Below are positions 22,443-35,953 of a stretch of DNA of 64,000 nt, piece by piece. The position numbers and the translations under genes are program-made. This stretch comes from Chalara sp. BL73 (lineage: Eukaryota; Ascomycota; Leotiomycetes; Helotiales). Below the pieces are notes generated by a model, which saw nothing but the letters and a program-made list of their open reading frames with translations, was not told the origin of the DNA and did not search any database. The stretch lies in the NCBI GenBank assembly GCA_918026815.1, contig CAKJVC010000012.1, forward strand, positions 1,178,001-1,242,000. The letters run 5' to 3'. Every line of letters starts with the position of its first letter. Position 1 is the first letter of the stretch.

Positions 22443-25400
22443 ACTAATTCTGGGATATTAGAGCATGTTCTGTTTTTTTAGAGTTTTTTTTTAGCAAGCC
22501 AGCGCCTTCTATATGTGTTACTTGGAGTTGTAGATATAGTTATTAATTGAACGGGAAAGTTTTACCGTCATGCTAGCTTTTAATTTTAATATGCTGCGAA
22601 GCCTTATTCGGTAGAATAATGCACATATAGTTTGAATTAACGAGAATGCTTCCAGTTTTCTGCGAGATCGCTCGACAGGTGTCGGCTGAATCTCAAGAAA
22701 AGTTGCAAGCCATTGAGTCAATACCCCATTCAAAGCAAAAGACACAAGTTGTGGCAGTTTAATAATTATGGCACAACGATTATTGCATAGCGCCAATCAT
22801 ATAACAACAACTGCATCAATTCTCGTAGTCCGTTACCTTTAAAAAAGAGGTTATTACACTCAACAATGAAAGGAGTCGACTTGAAATCTACCAATCGAGA
22901 TTCCTCGGAGCATATCTAGTTTATCCTGCTGTAGAAACAATGTGTATAGTTGCTCCCTGCTTCTAGATCCAACATGAAGCGCTTACTTGTCATGACAATG
23001 TTTTTTTAGTGCTCGTAGAAGCAGCCGGTGTTTCGCAATGTTATTCATACATTGAGGTATCAAAATGACCTCGAAATTTGCAAAGGTCTCCAAAATCCTC
23101 CTTTTTGACTTGCGGCAAATTGAAACACATCTACGGCGTATCCATAACTCATTCCGTACATCACAACTCTTAGCTTCTCAAAAATGGAGCACCGCATGAT
23201 TCAACCCGACTTGATTCTATCTTAAACTTGACGCACTTGCGGAAGAGTAGTATGGTTTACCTGACTGGGGCGCATAGGATACTTTTTATCAAAGGATAAA
23301 GGCAATGGTACTGAAGCGGCATAATGCTTCAACCTTATGAGATAAACAAGTATGTTGACACAGGCAAAGTGGTAAAACGAACTGCACAACAAAGACAAAA
23401 CATCTCGAATCCTACAAGTGTCCTTACAAAAATCAATTCCCCGTAACTAGGCCGTATGCTTTTAGAATGCACCTCAGCATGGTAACGAAAGGGCGGCCCA
23501 AGGCAGAATACGCTAAAAGATGTGGTGTCCTCCCGGAAATTGGTCTCACACACGACGGCAAAGAAAGGAGGAGTGGCCAAACACCCATCAGCCTGCCGTT
23601 CCCCAGCTGCATCAGCAACATCATCCCTCTTAAATCGCTGCCGCCCAATCTCTCAAACGGTAACACAAGCTTCTCAACACCTTCACCATGCGCAAACTCC
23701 AAGATCTAGATGCCATGATTTCATGTCCCTAGCGCAAACCAGACGGGAGACCGATGCTAGCAAAGATCCTGCAACATGACCTGCTGTTATTTCTTGATGA
23801 CAATAAAATGCCAGAGGCGCGAGAAGCCAACGCTCTTTAGACTAAAGTAAGCTGACAAATGATAGCCATATTATCGGACAACCTGATAAATGAATAATGG
23901 TGGGTCGTGGAATTCAATATTTCCGGTAAGTCTTTAATACCTGAATCAATATATTAACATATGAGTTGTTTTGTATGTGTAAGTTTACCGCGTAAAATTT
24001 CACACTATGGGCCACATTTTGATGTTTTTTTATCACTTGGATGCGCAGACTGATACAGCGGCTCCGTTCAGCAGGAGGTTTCAGCAAAATGTTGCAGGAT
24101 AGCAATGAGACAGATATGAATAATGGTGTATTCGGATTTTGGTTTAATAGAAAATGGCCAGTCGAAGAACAAAAAGAGCCAAGACTAAGCGGATTCTGTG
24201 ATTCTTCAGCTGCCAAATGAGAAAGAAGTAGTTCCCGTACCTTTAGCACTTTTCGAAGGGTATTGAAAAAAGACCTCTGGAATACTCAAAGGCAATGAAT
24301 ACAAAACCACTCGATATGATAATCGTGGATAATTTGCTTGCTCTCATCATTCGCTTATGTAGCTGGCAGTTGAAGGATACAGATCAGAATCCGACTTCAA
24401 CGGACGAGTAAAATTGGCGACGAGAGAGGAGTCAAACTACATGATGTCGAAAAAATCTGTTGCCGATGTAGGAAAGAGTAGGAAAGCTATAAATGCAAAT
24501 ATCTTTCGATCCGGCACAGTGAGATGCTATCTCCATCTAGTCAAGCACCCCTTAGATGACGGTAGATTAGCTCAGTATAGGTCTCGATTGACAGAATTAC
24601 AGGTGTTTAATCGCCCTTTGAGAACTTTCATTATGAGACAATGAATGCCCCGAAGCCCTATACTCCGGAATGGTATAGCTCTTAGGCAAATTGGCATACC
24701 TGTGGTCTTGCATCTCTACGTCTTTCCGATCCGGATATTAGTTTAGAAAACTATACGTCATAAAATAACTTAGAATACGATGCGACTGAGGACTGTGTAG
24801 TAGAGAGCTTGGGTATAGATCCGCCTCGGGGTAATCAAAAAATCTTAAATCTCCAACGAAACTGGACAAATTGAAACAAGATAATGGCCGCTGTTGGTGG
24901 AATTATACAAAGAACTAGGATTCTTTAATATGACCGGAACGTCGATGTGGCTATGATATTACTAGATACTTCGAAGATTCAGAAATAGAATTTGAAGACC
25001 ATTAGCTAGAAATTACAGATGCTCACGATGAAATGAAGGATATGATTCACAAATTCTCGAGGTTTCTAAATTCTCTGAGGCAAGAAATACCACCCTGGTT
25101 GAAGCGAACCAACTACTTGCTAATCGTTCAAGTCTAAACTCAAGATGAAGCTGCAGTCAAGATAGATGAGGACGCGAAAATATAAATTCTAAAGAAGAAA
25201 CATTAAATTAAAAAAAAAAAGGGAAGGACGGTGGAAGAACACTAATAGGAAAACCTGCCTCCCTTTTTTTGGGTGGCGTGATAGTGGACTAATTGGGGTG
25301 CTTTCGCAGTAAGGCTGGGCTGACGCTTCGATTTACAGCTAAGCGAGGGCCAAGTTCCGAAGCACAATTGGCAAAGCTGCCAAACTCATTTGACATGTCA

Positions 25401-26442
25401 TCCAGGCTTATTAACTGAAGAAAGACAAAGTCTTCACTGAAGAAACTGCTTTGATCACATACATCTATTTGCAGCACGCAAGAGAGAAGTATTGAGTACA
25501 GCTTTTCGGATGCACTGGCATGGCAGGAGCTGGTGTGCAGATGGAGAAATGACGATGCCTGAAGGAAAACAACCAAAAATTGGAAATAAGGGAAAACCGG
25601 GAAAGTGAGACGGCTTGGTGCTTGTTGCTAAGCATTCAAAGAGCCCATCGATCGTCGTTGTCGTGAAATGCGGGGGACTAGCGCCAAATGCAACAGGGAT
25701 GCTGAATTCCGCTCGATCCTGTCGAGCTTGACCTCTTCCTCCCTTGTCCAATGAGCCCAGTTCTCATTACCCACTAAGTTCGGTTTAAAGCATATATAAT
25801 CATGATGAGGATGAAAGTAGGATGGGCTCCTCGATCGGTGGGAAGTATACGGAGAGGACATGCTGTATAAACCGTCTACCCCGGCAGTAGATTCCGGAAA
25901 CGGGACTCTGGGGCTGAGGATGTTACCCGCTTGACGCAAACTTGCAGAATCGACCAGGCTACGAATATATCCTTTAGCTGCCAGTGTTGAGAATGGCCGA
26001 TGCAATTTCCGCAGTTTTTAACGAAATCGCGCATATGTCTCTGCTGGTAGAAGGGAAGACCATTGGACCAGAGAAACTGCTCTTTGGAAACGATTGAGCT
26101 CATCATCCTGCATATGCCGTCTCGATGTTATGTAAGGCGACTAAGAGATGTTGCAATAGGTGCAAATAGTTTGCTTGAGCAGTCTAGACTAGCGTCATAT
26201 AGCCACTTTTGCCATGAAGCTGGGTAAGCAGGGCCAAGATCAAACTACTATACATCATACCCCCATGGCTTCTGCTTTGCACTTCTGCTCCTGACAGGAA
26301 GTCTGAACAGCCTTGGAAGCGGAGACTACTCTCTTACAGGGCTGCTTTTAGAGCATATAAGAAGTGTGTTCGCTCACATTCTCCAACACGGCCTGCAGCT
26401 TCATGCAACTTCCAGTACCGACTCCAATCCTCAACCGCAAAC
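22443..26442. other. 4-kb gene desert
   Basis: No intact gene found. Protein-like but unassignable fragments occur at 23433-23702 (minus), 24414-24644 (plus) and around 24780-25140 (plus, several stops). An open-frame cluster at 25455-26106 (minus) shows no family signal, and its frames do not join into a convincing gene. AT-rich stretches and a run of A at about 25210-25221 are present. It probably consists of decayed repeats plus the promoter of the fasciclin gene at the right end. Confidence 0.45.
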
Positions 26443-27846
26443 ATGCAACTGAAGAATCTCCTCCCTGTGGCTTTTGTAGCGCTTGTTTCTGCACAGAGCA
26501 GTCCGGGTCTAACAGATGCGCTGGCTACTCAGAACGCGACACTGAGCTCTCTGACATGTTTGTAGCTCTACCTCTGGCGCCAAAATTCATATGCTGACAT
26601 CCTCAAGCACTGCTGGGTGCAAACCCCGCATTGGTTGAGACACTCTCCGGATTGAGCAACATCACCATCCTAGCACCGTCCAACGATGCTATTGCCGCAT
26701 TCCTTAACTCGTCTGCCGGTCAGGCAGCTGCCACAGATGCGGGCGCCGTCACAGCCTTACTTACTTATCATGTTCTGAATGGTATGTTCTCTTGATCCCT
26801 CCTATGTTGGACAACTTAGCTAGTTGAACAGGCGTCCGAACTAGAATATGCGACTTCCGACTTCTGCCTGACACTTGCTAATAAAATCCAGGCTCTTTTC
26901 CAGCAAGCGCTTTCACAAATTCGTCGCAGTTCGTTCCAACGCTTTTGACAAACACAAGTTTTACCAATGTTACCGGTGGGCAGGTAGTAGAGGCAGCCCT
27001 AAATGGAACGAACGTGACTATCACATCAGGGCTGCTTTCTAAGTCGCAGGTTGTCGTCGGTGTGAGTACAGGACATCCCTTGAAGAGACGGGTTGAATCT
27101 CATACCAACTCTAGGATGTCGCATTCTCCGGCGGTGTCATTCATGTTATAAATACAGTCCTGACTGTTCCTCAATCTCCTTCTGGCACTGCTTTGGCTGC
27201 GGGCTTAACTGCATTAGTTGGAGCCGCCGAGAAAGTTGGTCTTGTATCGACTGTTGACTCGTTAAAAGATGTTACTATTTTTGCACCATCAAATGAAGCT
27301 TTTTCCGCTGCGGGATCGGCTTTCGCGAATGCGACGAACGAAACATTGACCAGTGTTCTGTCGTATCATGTCATCCAGGGCACTGTTGGATACAGCTCCA
27401 TACTCACAAACTCGACCTTGAAGACTGTTCAAGGTGGCGATGTCACGATCAGCATCTTGAATGGCAGCGTCTATGTCAACTCCGCCAAAGTTATAATTCC
27501 CAATGTGTTGGTATCAAATGGTGTGGTCCATGTACTTGATGGGTAAGTTCGATACTCTGCTCCTTAGAACTATCACAAGCTAGGTCCTAATCCTCATAGT
27601 GTCCTGAACCCAGAGAATACTTCCGCAGCTCCAAATCCAAGCACAACGGAAGTTGCTTTCCCAGGAGCTACATCCGTGTCAAATAATCCACTTACTTCGG
27701 TAACTGGTACCCCGAGCGCTACCATTTCAAGTTCGGTTATTCAGGCGGCTACATCCTCATCCACCGCCGGAGCTGCAAGAGCATTGGAAACTGGAGTCAT
27801 TGGTCTCGGAGCTCTTTTCGGCGCTGCAGCTATTGTGATGGCCTAG
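26443..27846 (+). CDS. GPI-anchored fasciclin (FAS1) domain cell-surface protein
   Basis: Five exons (26443-26557, 26608-26781, 26892-27061, 27115-27542, 27600-27846) join in frame to 377 residues. An N-terminal signal peptide (LLPVAFVALVSAQS) is followed by two FAS1 domains. Domain 1 has NITILAPSNDAI and LTYHVLNG; domain 2 has VTIFAPSNEAF, LSYHVIQG and VHVLDG. Then comes a Ser/Thr-rich stalk and a hydrophobic C-terminal tail (VIGLGALFGAAAIVMA) expected to be replaced by a GPI anchor. Many N-x-S/T sites fit a heavily glycosylated surface protein. FAS1 proteins mediate adhesion; the partner is unknown. The 26443 ATG directly precedes the signal sequence. Confidence 0.88.
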
Positions 27847-28644
27847 ATTTATCGTAGCTGGAGACGATAGTATTCGAAGAGGAGGATTGCTGAATTTGTT
27901 GGCGGAATGTAATTAATGTATGATAATATTGATTAATTACTGGTTCTTTGCATGAAGGACGTCCAAATTCGCGCGTGGCTTGTGATGTACAACATCAATT
28001 CAGTAAGAAGGACTGATATTATCAGATGAGCACAGAAAAACTGTGCGTATCCTAATTGATATGGCTGATTTGTCCTTGGGATGTGTATGGGTATCATCAA
28101 ATAGTGTACGGAGCTTGGTGTCATCAGGCAATTCCAGAGAGAATATTGATATACCCCATGACCTCAGACACCAAGATTCATAATACCATATATTTTGTGA
28201 GGACGAGAATATGTACGCATCTTTGTATTCTCCCTATCAGTAGATAGACCAATGAAAGTTGACGAGAAACCCAAGAGACTTGGAGATCTCACGAACCAAA
28301 AACATAAGGCTATGAGAGCACAATTTGAAGTTTCGTCCAAATAGCGATAGATAGGCACATAGGTATCATGAATAATTTACGTCGAAGGGGGGAGGCCATA
28401 GATCTGTTCTAAGAAATCGTGATTTGTGGTTTCGCTGCTGAGATGAGGCTGGACGCTAGTCCTTATCAGGCTTAACCTCATTAGAAAGTTAAGCTTCTTA
28501 GCGAACTTGAGAAAAAAGTTTCGAGCATTAAACTGGAATATTTCAAAGTAGCCACTTTTTGATACTCAACATTGCAAAGAGACTGAAGCTGCGATATTTA
28601 TTTTTTGGACTGTGGAAGCTCTGATTAGAGCGAGTTTAGTCGAC
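27847..28644. other. Intergenic region between the fasciclin gene and nop56
   Basis: About 800 bp, AT-rich, no gene seen. The last part is the nop56 promoter. Confidence 0.5.
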
Positions 28645-30290
28645 ATGGCCGCCGTCGATTACCTGCTCCATGAGAGCTCGGTGGGATATGCTATATTTGA
28701 GGTGGTTCACCAAGCAGACACAATTGGAAATCGATTGAAGGAGGTCCAAGATGCCGCACAAGATCTTGCAAAGTTTGGGAAAATGATCAAGTTGGTGAAC
28801 TTTGCGCCTTATAGGTAGGATGTTCACATGCATTGGAGTGGAGGAAATGTTTGTTAACCATCTTAAGAAATGCTGCTGAAGCTCTCGAGAACGTCAATCT
28901 CGTCTCTGAGGGTGTTTTGTCGGATTACCTACGAACCAACCTAGAATTGAACCTGCCAAAGCCATCGAAGAAAAAGAAGACCGTGTTAGGAGTACAAGAT
29001 AAAAATTTGGCTGGAAGCATCAAGGCTAGCTTTGCCGGGCTCGAGTGCGAAACGGGAGAAACTTCGGAAGTGGTCGCTGACTTACTACGAGGAATACGGT
29101 ACCATGCGCCAAAACTTCTCAAGGGGCTGCAAGAGGGAGATGTTGAGCGCGCACAATTGGGTCTAGGACACGCTTACTCCCGCGCGAAGGTTAAGTTTTC
29201 TGTTCAGAAGAACGACAACCACATCATCCAAGCCATTGCGACTTTAGATCACCTTGACAAGGCTGTTAATACTTTCTCGATGAGAGTACGTGAGTGGTAT
29301 GGCTGGCACTTCCCAGAGCTGGTTCGCCTTGTTTCAGACAACAACACCTATGCCAAGCTTGCTCTTGCGATCGGAGACAAGAAGACACTAACAGACAATT
29401 CATTACACGATATTGCTGCAGTTGTTAATGACGATGGTGATATTGCGCAGTCAATCATCGATGCTGCAAAAGTTAGCATGGGTCAGGATATCTCAGACCA
29501 AGATATGGAGAACGTCTCTGCTTTCGCAAACCGTGTCGTAAAGCTTGCCGAATACCGAAGATCTCTTTTTCAGTACCTGGTCAACAAAATGGCTATCGTT
29601 GCACCCAATCTCGCAGCCTTGATCGGCGAAGTTGTGGCAGCTCGTCTGATCTCTCACGCTGGATCTCTGACCAACCTCTCCAAATACCCTGCCTCGACCG
29701 TCCAGATTCTCGGTGCTGAAAAGGCTCTGTTCAGAGCTCTAAAGACTAAAGGCAACACACCTAAGTACGGATTGATCTACCACTCAAGCTTTATTGGTCG
29801 TGCAGGTGCAAAGAACAAGGGTCGCATCTCGAGATTCTTGGCCAACAAGTGCAGTATCGCTAGCAGAATCGATAATTTCTCAGAGGATCCCACAACCAAA
29901 TTTGGTGAGGCGTTAAGGAAACAGGTTGAGGAAAGATTGGATTTTTATGCTACTGGTGCGGCACCAACAAAGAACGAAGAAGCCATGGTATGTCTCTTAT
30001 GATGGATGTGATTCTTGTCATACTGATTTTACTTTTAGAAATCCGCAATGGACGCCGTTCTTGGCGACATCAATATCGCTGACCCAACAGCAGATGCCGA
30101 CGAGGCCGATATCGCGCCTAGCTCCGTGTCAAAGAAAGAAAAGAAATCCAAAGAGAAGAAGGATAAGAAAGAGAAGAAGGACAAGGAGGAGAAGTCGAAG
30201 GATAAGAAGCGACGACACAGCGAAGTTAACGGCGACACGGAAGAAGTAAGTGACAAGAAAAAGAAGAAGAAGAGCCGTAAGTCGGAGTAA
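28645..30290 (+). CDS. nop56: Nucleolar protein 56 (box C/D snoRNP core)
   Basis: Exons 28645-28814, 28868-29987 and 30039-30290 (introns of 53 and 51 bp) join in frame to 513 residues. The N-terminal NOP5NT domain starts at [13 protein letters not shown]. The central Nop domain has the nearly invariant blocks [38 protein letters not shown] and [18 protein letters not shown], which contact snoRNA and Snu13. The C terminus is the expected Lys/Glu-rich KKE tail. With Nop58, fibrillarin and Snu13 it directs rRNA 2'-O-methylation in the nucleolus. The [14 protein letters not shown] context and the KKE tail arrangement separate it from Nop58. No snoRNA can fit in the short introns. Confidence 0.95.
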
Positions 30291-30631
30291 ATATCATCTG
30301 CTTTGCCCATCGTCTCTTCTATTTGTATATTCGGTTGGCCGGCGTAATATGTCTCTGGTATACTCTGGCGTTGAGGATATGTGCTTGGGTGTCAGGAAAA
30401 TCGCCTGGGTTATTTGCATAGCATAGGTCTGGTAGAGATGCAGCACAAATTGCAGATCTATCTCATCATGTGGTTTTTGTGTTACTTTGCTTTATGTGAC
30501 AATCCCTACTGCCGCATTCTTAAAGTAATGCCACGCCTGCCGTACCTGCCTTTGAACGCCAATGCTCGCCATGTAAGCTGCCCTCTTTCTTAACGGCCTC
30601 AGATCATCTACCTTCCATTTGACTTGATTGC
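30291..30631. other. Convergent intergenic region between nop56 and vps4
   Basis: A 341-bp gap between two convergent genes. No feature seen beyond their 3' ends. Confidence 0.5.
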
Positions 30632-32044
30632 TTATGCGCCCTCACTACCGAATTCATTTGTCCACTCCTCACTTCGCTTGATATCCTCCTGTGAGACCGT
30701 CGGTCGTGCACCCTTGACCGCCTTCACAAAATCCTTAAGTTGGAGTGGTGGCTCCAGAAGCTGATCAGACTCGACCTCTGTCCAGGTCATTTCTGTAGCT
30801 CCAGCATCACCTGGTGAGCAGGGGGTCAATTTTTCAGTATCGTCCACCAACACCTAATAGTTAATTAGGATATCATTCATTGTAAAATTTCGGTCAGAAA
30901 TCGCCTTACCTTTTTGTAATGTGTAGCCATCTGAATTTTCCGTACAGGCTGCATTAAAGCATCTTGAACAGCAATGCTAATATCACTACCAGAGTAGCCT
31001 TCACTAATTTCTCCTAGCTTCTTATAATCGGCACTCTTGAGATCACAAGGCGTTGTGCCAACGGCAATCTCAAACATTTTCGTCCTTGCAGGTAAATCAG
31101 GCAACGAGATATGTACTCGTCTCTGGAAACGACGCCGAATAGCGGCATCTAATTGCCATGGAATATTCGTTGCGCCAAGGACAAGAACACCTTTGCTGTC
31201 TTTGCCCACGCCGTCCATTTGTACTAGCATCTCTGTCTTAATACGTCTCGAAGCTTCGGATTCTCCTTCACCTCGAGGCCCACACAGAGCGTCCACTTCA
31301 TCGATAAAGATGATAGAAGGCTTATTTTCGCGAGCCATAGCAAAGAGCTGCTTCACCAATCTATATAAAACACAGATTTAGCATAGGCCCACAGCGCATG
31401 TGCTTTCAGACTTACCTCTCACTCTCACCCATCCATTTGCTAACCAAATCGGAACTAGACACGCTGAAGAATGTGCTGTTCGCCTCCGTAGCCACCGCTT
31501 TGGCCAAATAACTTTTCCCCGTTCCAGGTGGTCCATACATCAATATACCTTTCCACGGTTGTCTTTTTCCAGTAAACAGATGTGGAAACTTTATAGGCAA
31601 AATGACCGCCTCCTTAAGAGCCTCCTTTGCGCCCTCCAATCCAGCGACATCCTCCCACTTAATGTTCGGCTTATCCTGCAGAATTGCGCCTTGCAACGCA
31701 CTTCTCAGCTTTTGGCTCTCAGGATCCCCTCCCTCCTTATCCTCCCCCTTTCCTGATCCGCCGGTCGAGCTTCCGTTTGCGCCAACCATGCTAGGCTTTT
31801 TCCGCTTGCCATCTTCGCCAGCCAGATGCTGCTTCAGCTTCTCTGCGCGCTCCATGTATTCCCCCGCCTTGGCCCTTATCATCTCCTTTGATTTTGCGTT
31901 CTTCTCCCACTTCAAAGCCAGCATAAAAAGCTCGAGCGATTGATAGTAGAGCTGATAGGCCTTTTCATATTCGGCTGAGGTGTCGGCTTCGATAGCCTTC
32001 TTCACCACGTCTATCGCGCGGCCGAGGAAGTCGGTATTGGACAT
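30632..32044 (-). CDS. vps4: Vacuolar protein sorting ATPase Vps4 (ESCRT disassembly AAA ATPase)
   Basis: Exons 32044-31416, 31360-30910 and 30853-30632 give 433 residues, close to the yeast length. Residues about 5-80 form the N-terminal MIT domain that binds ESCRT-III tails. An acidic Gly/Ser linker is followed by the AAA cassette: Walker A GPPGTGKS at 171-178, Walker B IIFIDE at about 226-231, and the arginine-finger region [10 protein letters not shown]. The C-terminal part supplies the Vta1-binding beta domain and the last helix ([12 protein letters not shown]). Vps4 forms hexamers on endosomal membranes and recycles ESCRT-III after vesicle budding and abscission. Introns are 55 and 56 bp. 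Confidence 0.95.
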
Positions 32045-32623
32045 CTTCAGTAGGGATGGGGTTTTCGCAGGAAAATGCTTTAGATGAACTACAATTCTAA
32101 CACTCCAGCTACCTAGCAGGCCTGGATCCGTGCTTAAACGAAGTTTGGACAGGATTAGAGATACAGGGCTGTCGTCTGGTCTGGACCATAGACGAGAGGT
32201 AGAGCAACAGCGTGGAGCGCGGAGCGGACAGGTAGCTTGTGGATCTCAAAGAGTGTCGCCCTCTATGCTCCGATACCACAAAACAAATGCCTGCTAAAAT
32301 CAAGGCAACTTGCGGTTTTCCTAGAGATCACTTCGTAGCTTGGAGAAGTCTGGTGGGGGATATGTTTTTATGACGAACACAACAACCCTCGCTTGATTTA
32401 AGGCACCTGCCCCGCCAACGCTAGTGCCTCCAGATTTTGATTGGAACCCAGAGCACCTTCGATAGCTCTGAAGAAAGAGCCGTAGCTTCAGAAGACCTCG
32501 AGTTGAATTGATTGTCTGAGAGCGATATAGCCCTTACTGTACCTGTTTTGCGATTTATATTAATTTTTTCCCCTGTGAATCTGCTCACATTCTTCACTTA
32601 CAAAGTGAGCCATCAGCATCAAC
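32045..32623. other. Divergent intergenic region between vps4 and prefoldin subunit 6
   Basis: About 580 bp serving as the promoter for both genes. No additional feature seen. Confidence 0.5.
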
Positions 32624-33227
32624 ATGGCAGACCAGCAACAGCTTCAAGCTCTCTCTGAGCAATACCAAAAACTTGAGCAAGGTCCTTTCCCCTTCTTATC
32701 TCTTCCCCAAATCCAACACTTCCCTAACTCCATACACAGAACTACAAACGAATATTCAATCTCGGCAAAAGCTAGAAAGCCAACAACAAGAAAATAAGCA
32801 AGTTCAAAAGGTCCTTCCCCTCCCCTCTCTGCCCATTCTTTCCTCGAATTTAGCTAAGAAAATCAGGAATTTTCTGGCTTGGATGAGGATGCGAATATCT
32901 ATAAGTTGGTAGGGCCGGTGTTGCTGAAGCAGGAAAAGAGCGAGGCGGTCATGGCTGTAGATGGACGGTTGGAGTTCATTGAAAATGAGATGTGAGCGAG
33001 ATTGGAAGAGGAGACTGAATAGCTGAAGAACGTTTGGCTGACGAGAGGCAGAAAGCGGATTGAAAAGCAGATTAAGGATGTTCAGGAGAAGAGTAATAAA
33101 GTTAGGACAGATGTAAGCTTTTCTCTGCAAGGTTGTCGTGAATTTATATTGACTTAGAGGATAGATTATGCAGATACAATCGCAGCAGCAACAGGCCCAG
33201 GGCGCCACATCACAGGTTGCGGCATAA
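32624..33227 (+). CDS. yke2: Prefoldin subunit 6 (Yke2)
   Basis: Five short exons (32624-32681, 32740-32810, 32867-32991, 33052-33112, 33174-33227) join in frame to 122 residues, the normal size. The two coiled-coil helices are visible: SRQKLESQQQENKQVQKEF at the end of the first, IEKQIKDVQEKS in the second. Between them is the beta-hairpin NIYKLVGPVLLKQEKSEAV. Prefoldin is a cytosolic hexamer that hands unfolded actin and tubulin to the CCT chaperonin. Reading straight through any intron hits a stop or loses the motif, so the five-exon structure is well supported despite the gene's small size. Confidence 0.92.
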
Positions 33228-35918
33228 GAAAGCAGGAATACGGTGCTGGACCAAGGCGTTTCGGTGCATTGCGAGGCGTTGGCAGAAATGGGCTATACCA
33301 TATTAGAGCTTCTAGGAAGCAAAGAGAGAATCTACAATCTTCTCGCTCCACCCCGAAAGGTTGTTCCATGGGGGGCATACCGCAATGCGGGATTCCCTTG
33401 CTCGAGGTACGGTGAGTGACGGTGTACATTGCTGTCACGACTAGGTAACCCACATACACGGCTCTCCTATATTCCCGTCCGCGGACTGCTCTCAACCGCT
33501 TCTCCTAACCTATAGGATCCGGTATATGTGTATTATCATCGATGCACTTACTATAAGCTTTAAGGTAGTGCGGTTCCTTCACTTTATGGAGAAGATGGCC
33601 TTATTGTTACAAACAAGGTTAACATCCATTCTCCGGAAGTATAACTTGAAATTGGGCTTAGGAAAAGTATAGAATGTTTGTTTGGCTCTAGAAAACTCAG
33701 TAATGTGCTTATGGTTTATTTATATTCCAGTCTTTAGATCTCTCTTCATAAATATGAGGCTGATGGCTCCGTAAAAGGGTCATCACTGGGGAGGAATGGT
33801 CATCCTTCCTTAGAGAACAACTACTACCTATAAGGTCGAAATAAAGTATAAACAACCTGATGATGGAATTTAACCGAACCCCTTTATGGCCCAGGTTGCG
33901 AGCCAGAAACACGGCCCCAGATCTAGAGTCCAACCTTCGAAGCGTCAGTGAGATCATACCTACCTAGAAATATCAAAATGTGACGCTATTGCAAGAGTTT
34001 GTCAGTTGACTCGAGATTTGCATACAAGAAATCTCGCTGAGCCTTCAAATTTGAGCGGCACATCAGACTATCGAATGTGTAGATAAGCAGAAATTTGGAC
34101 TGATTATGTATTGCGATACTCCTTTAATCATATATTGTTTGACTCGGGTCATGAATCAGCATTGAAGCTGAGATTGTTGATATCCCAAATTGGTAGGCTG
34201 ACTGAGGTGGACTTTTGGGTATTGCCTGTTGAGTAGCAGCTAATTCAATGATCCATTCATGGCTGCCGTAGATAGCTGTATTTCTGTTAGTATAATTTCT
34301 CAACATAATACCCATGAGTACAAGCTATCATGAAATATTGTTTATCATATTACAAGTCGAGCAATGCTCAGAAGCATATGCTGATTATCTCCAGTGATAT
34401 TGACAGAGACTCCTTCCCTACCGTTCTTTCTGAGGTTCTCGGCAGAAGTTCGTTGAATAGCTTTGGGGAGAGCATTTAAGTGACCTCAGGTCCATAATTA
34501 ATATTTCATACCTGGCGATTCTTATGGGTGAATGTGGCCCGAAATGTCATGAAAGGAGGGCCCCCTAATGCAGAATCTGCATATCTATGAATTCTAGACC
34601 TTGTCGCTCATAATTAAACGATCTGCCCAGGACCACAATTACAGGTGTTAGCGCAAGGAATTCGACATCAACTATTTTCGGCGTCAATCAGGAGTCTGGA
34701 CAGGTCTCATGGAGAAAGCATCGACCACAAAGATAGTGTCTCTAACCCGGTATAGGAGATCCCTATCGATAGTGCGGAAGACAGTGTGTTCATCCATGGC
34801 ATATGGCACTGATATTTGCTATCTCTTGGAGAGACAAGACCATTACCTCCATCTAGAATGTGGTCTTTTGTGCGTCGTGGATGGATCATTGCCCATCAGA
34901 TGTTGCCATATCTTTGCAGAGTTTAGGGCATTGAAGACGGTGCAACTAAATATTCATGGTGACCATAGCTTCGGTAGGTGCTATTTGAGGGGAGAGATTC
35001 ATCAGTGAACTGTTCGTAGCTCCAACTTTGAGACGATTATGTTCTGGTCTGGTGGGGTAGAACTGACCCTCTCACTACGTTCGCTATTTCTGAGTCGTGC
35101 GTGGCCCAAGTAATATCACAATACAAGCATGTACATAGATGGAGTGGCCTAAACTGAGGGTGGAGAATTACTTCTTGTGCGTTGATTGCCCGGCTTACGA
35201 GCAAATGAGAGCTTTGTGGGTAATTGAGGCCTGTCTTTCCCACAATCTTATGTGCCACTTAAAAGACATGCAAGCATCCGGTGACCTTCCAATAGTCCCG
35301 AATTATTAAATACATTCCAAAATTCCACTTGGTTTCGGGGTCCCTGCCGGCTCAAAACTACAGATTGTGAAATTCTTGGAAACGAGACGACTCCTGACAG
35401 TGGTGCCTAAGATGGTTTAATGATTGGCTCATCAAGGCCAACTATTGATTTGGAGTTCTGAAATATTTGAATGCTTTGCTGTACCAAAGGTGTCATGGTC
35501 ATCATACAGTTTCTATTCGATTGACAACACGGTACTCTTCAACATGCCTCTTCTCAGCATTGTCAAAGCTCAACAAAAAATCGGGAAGCGTACTTAAGCC
35601 TCGGACAAAGATGCAGCCTCGGTGATACTTCAAGGTTACAACCACGTCTGACTTGGACGTATGAGGATTTATTACACAATAGTGTATTTATCTGACGGAA
35701 ATGTGTGTTCACACCAAATTTTGATCGAGTAATAATCGAGTAATGATCAAGTAATGGTAGCCGTTGGCGTCAAATCAAAAGGGGCTTAGTCATTGAGGAT
35801 AGATACGCACTAGGCCCAAAACAATTATGACGTCGGAGCTCGCCTATGAAAAAGGTTAATTCCCCTTCAGCTTTCTCTTTTCCCATTCTTTATTGTATAC
35901 GAACCAGCAAAGGACAAC

Positions 35919-35953
35919 TCAGCACAGCAGAGCACAGCACGGCACAGCGCTGG
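35919..35953 (+). repeat. Imperfect CAGCA / GGCACA tract
   Basis: A run of CAGCACAGCAGAGCACAGC-type units, a short imperfect microsatellite about 830 bp before allantoinase. Confidence 0.6.

Noticed and set aside
23433..23702. 89-codon minus-strand frame with hydrophobic segments
   Set aside because: Starts without a supported ATG context, no family signal, embedded in a gene desert.
25455..26106. Cluster of minus-strand open frames that might be a spliced gene
   Set aside because: Composition is only partly protein-like, no family motif is seen, and no set of splice sites joins the frames convincingly.
30039..30310. Long minus-strand frame opposite the nop56 tail (Ser/Phe-rich)
   Set aside because: It is the antisense shadow of the lysine-rich KKE tail, where AAG/GAA repeats give open antisense frames.
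33228..33495. Open stretches on both strands after prefoldin (a 109-codon frame on minus, about 60 codons on plus)
   Set aside because: Locally GC-rich sequence gives open frames on both strands; neither has a start plus motif that I can recognise.
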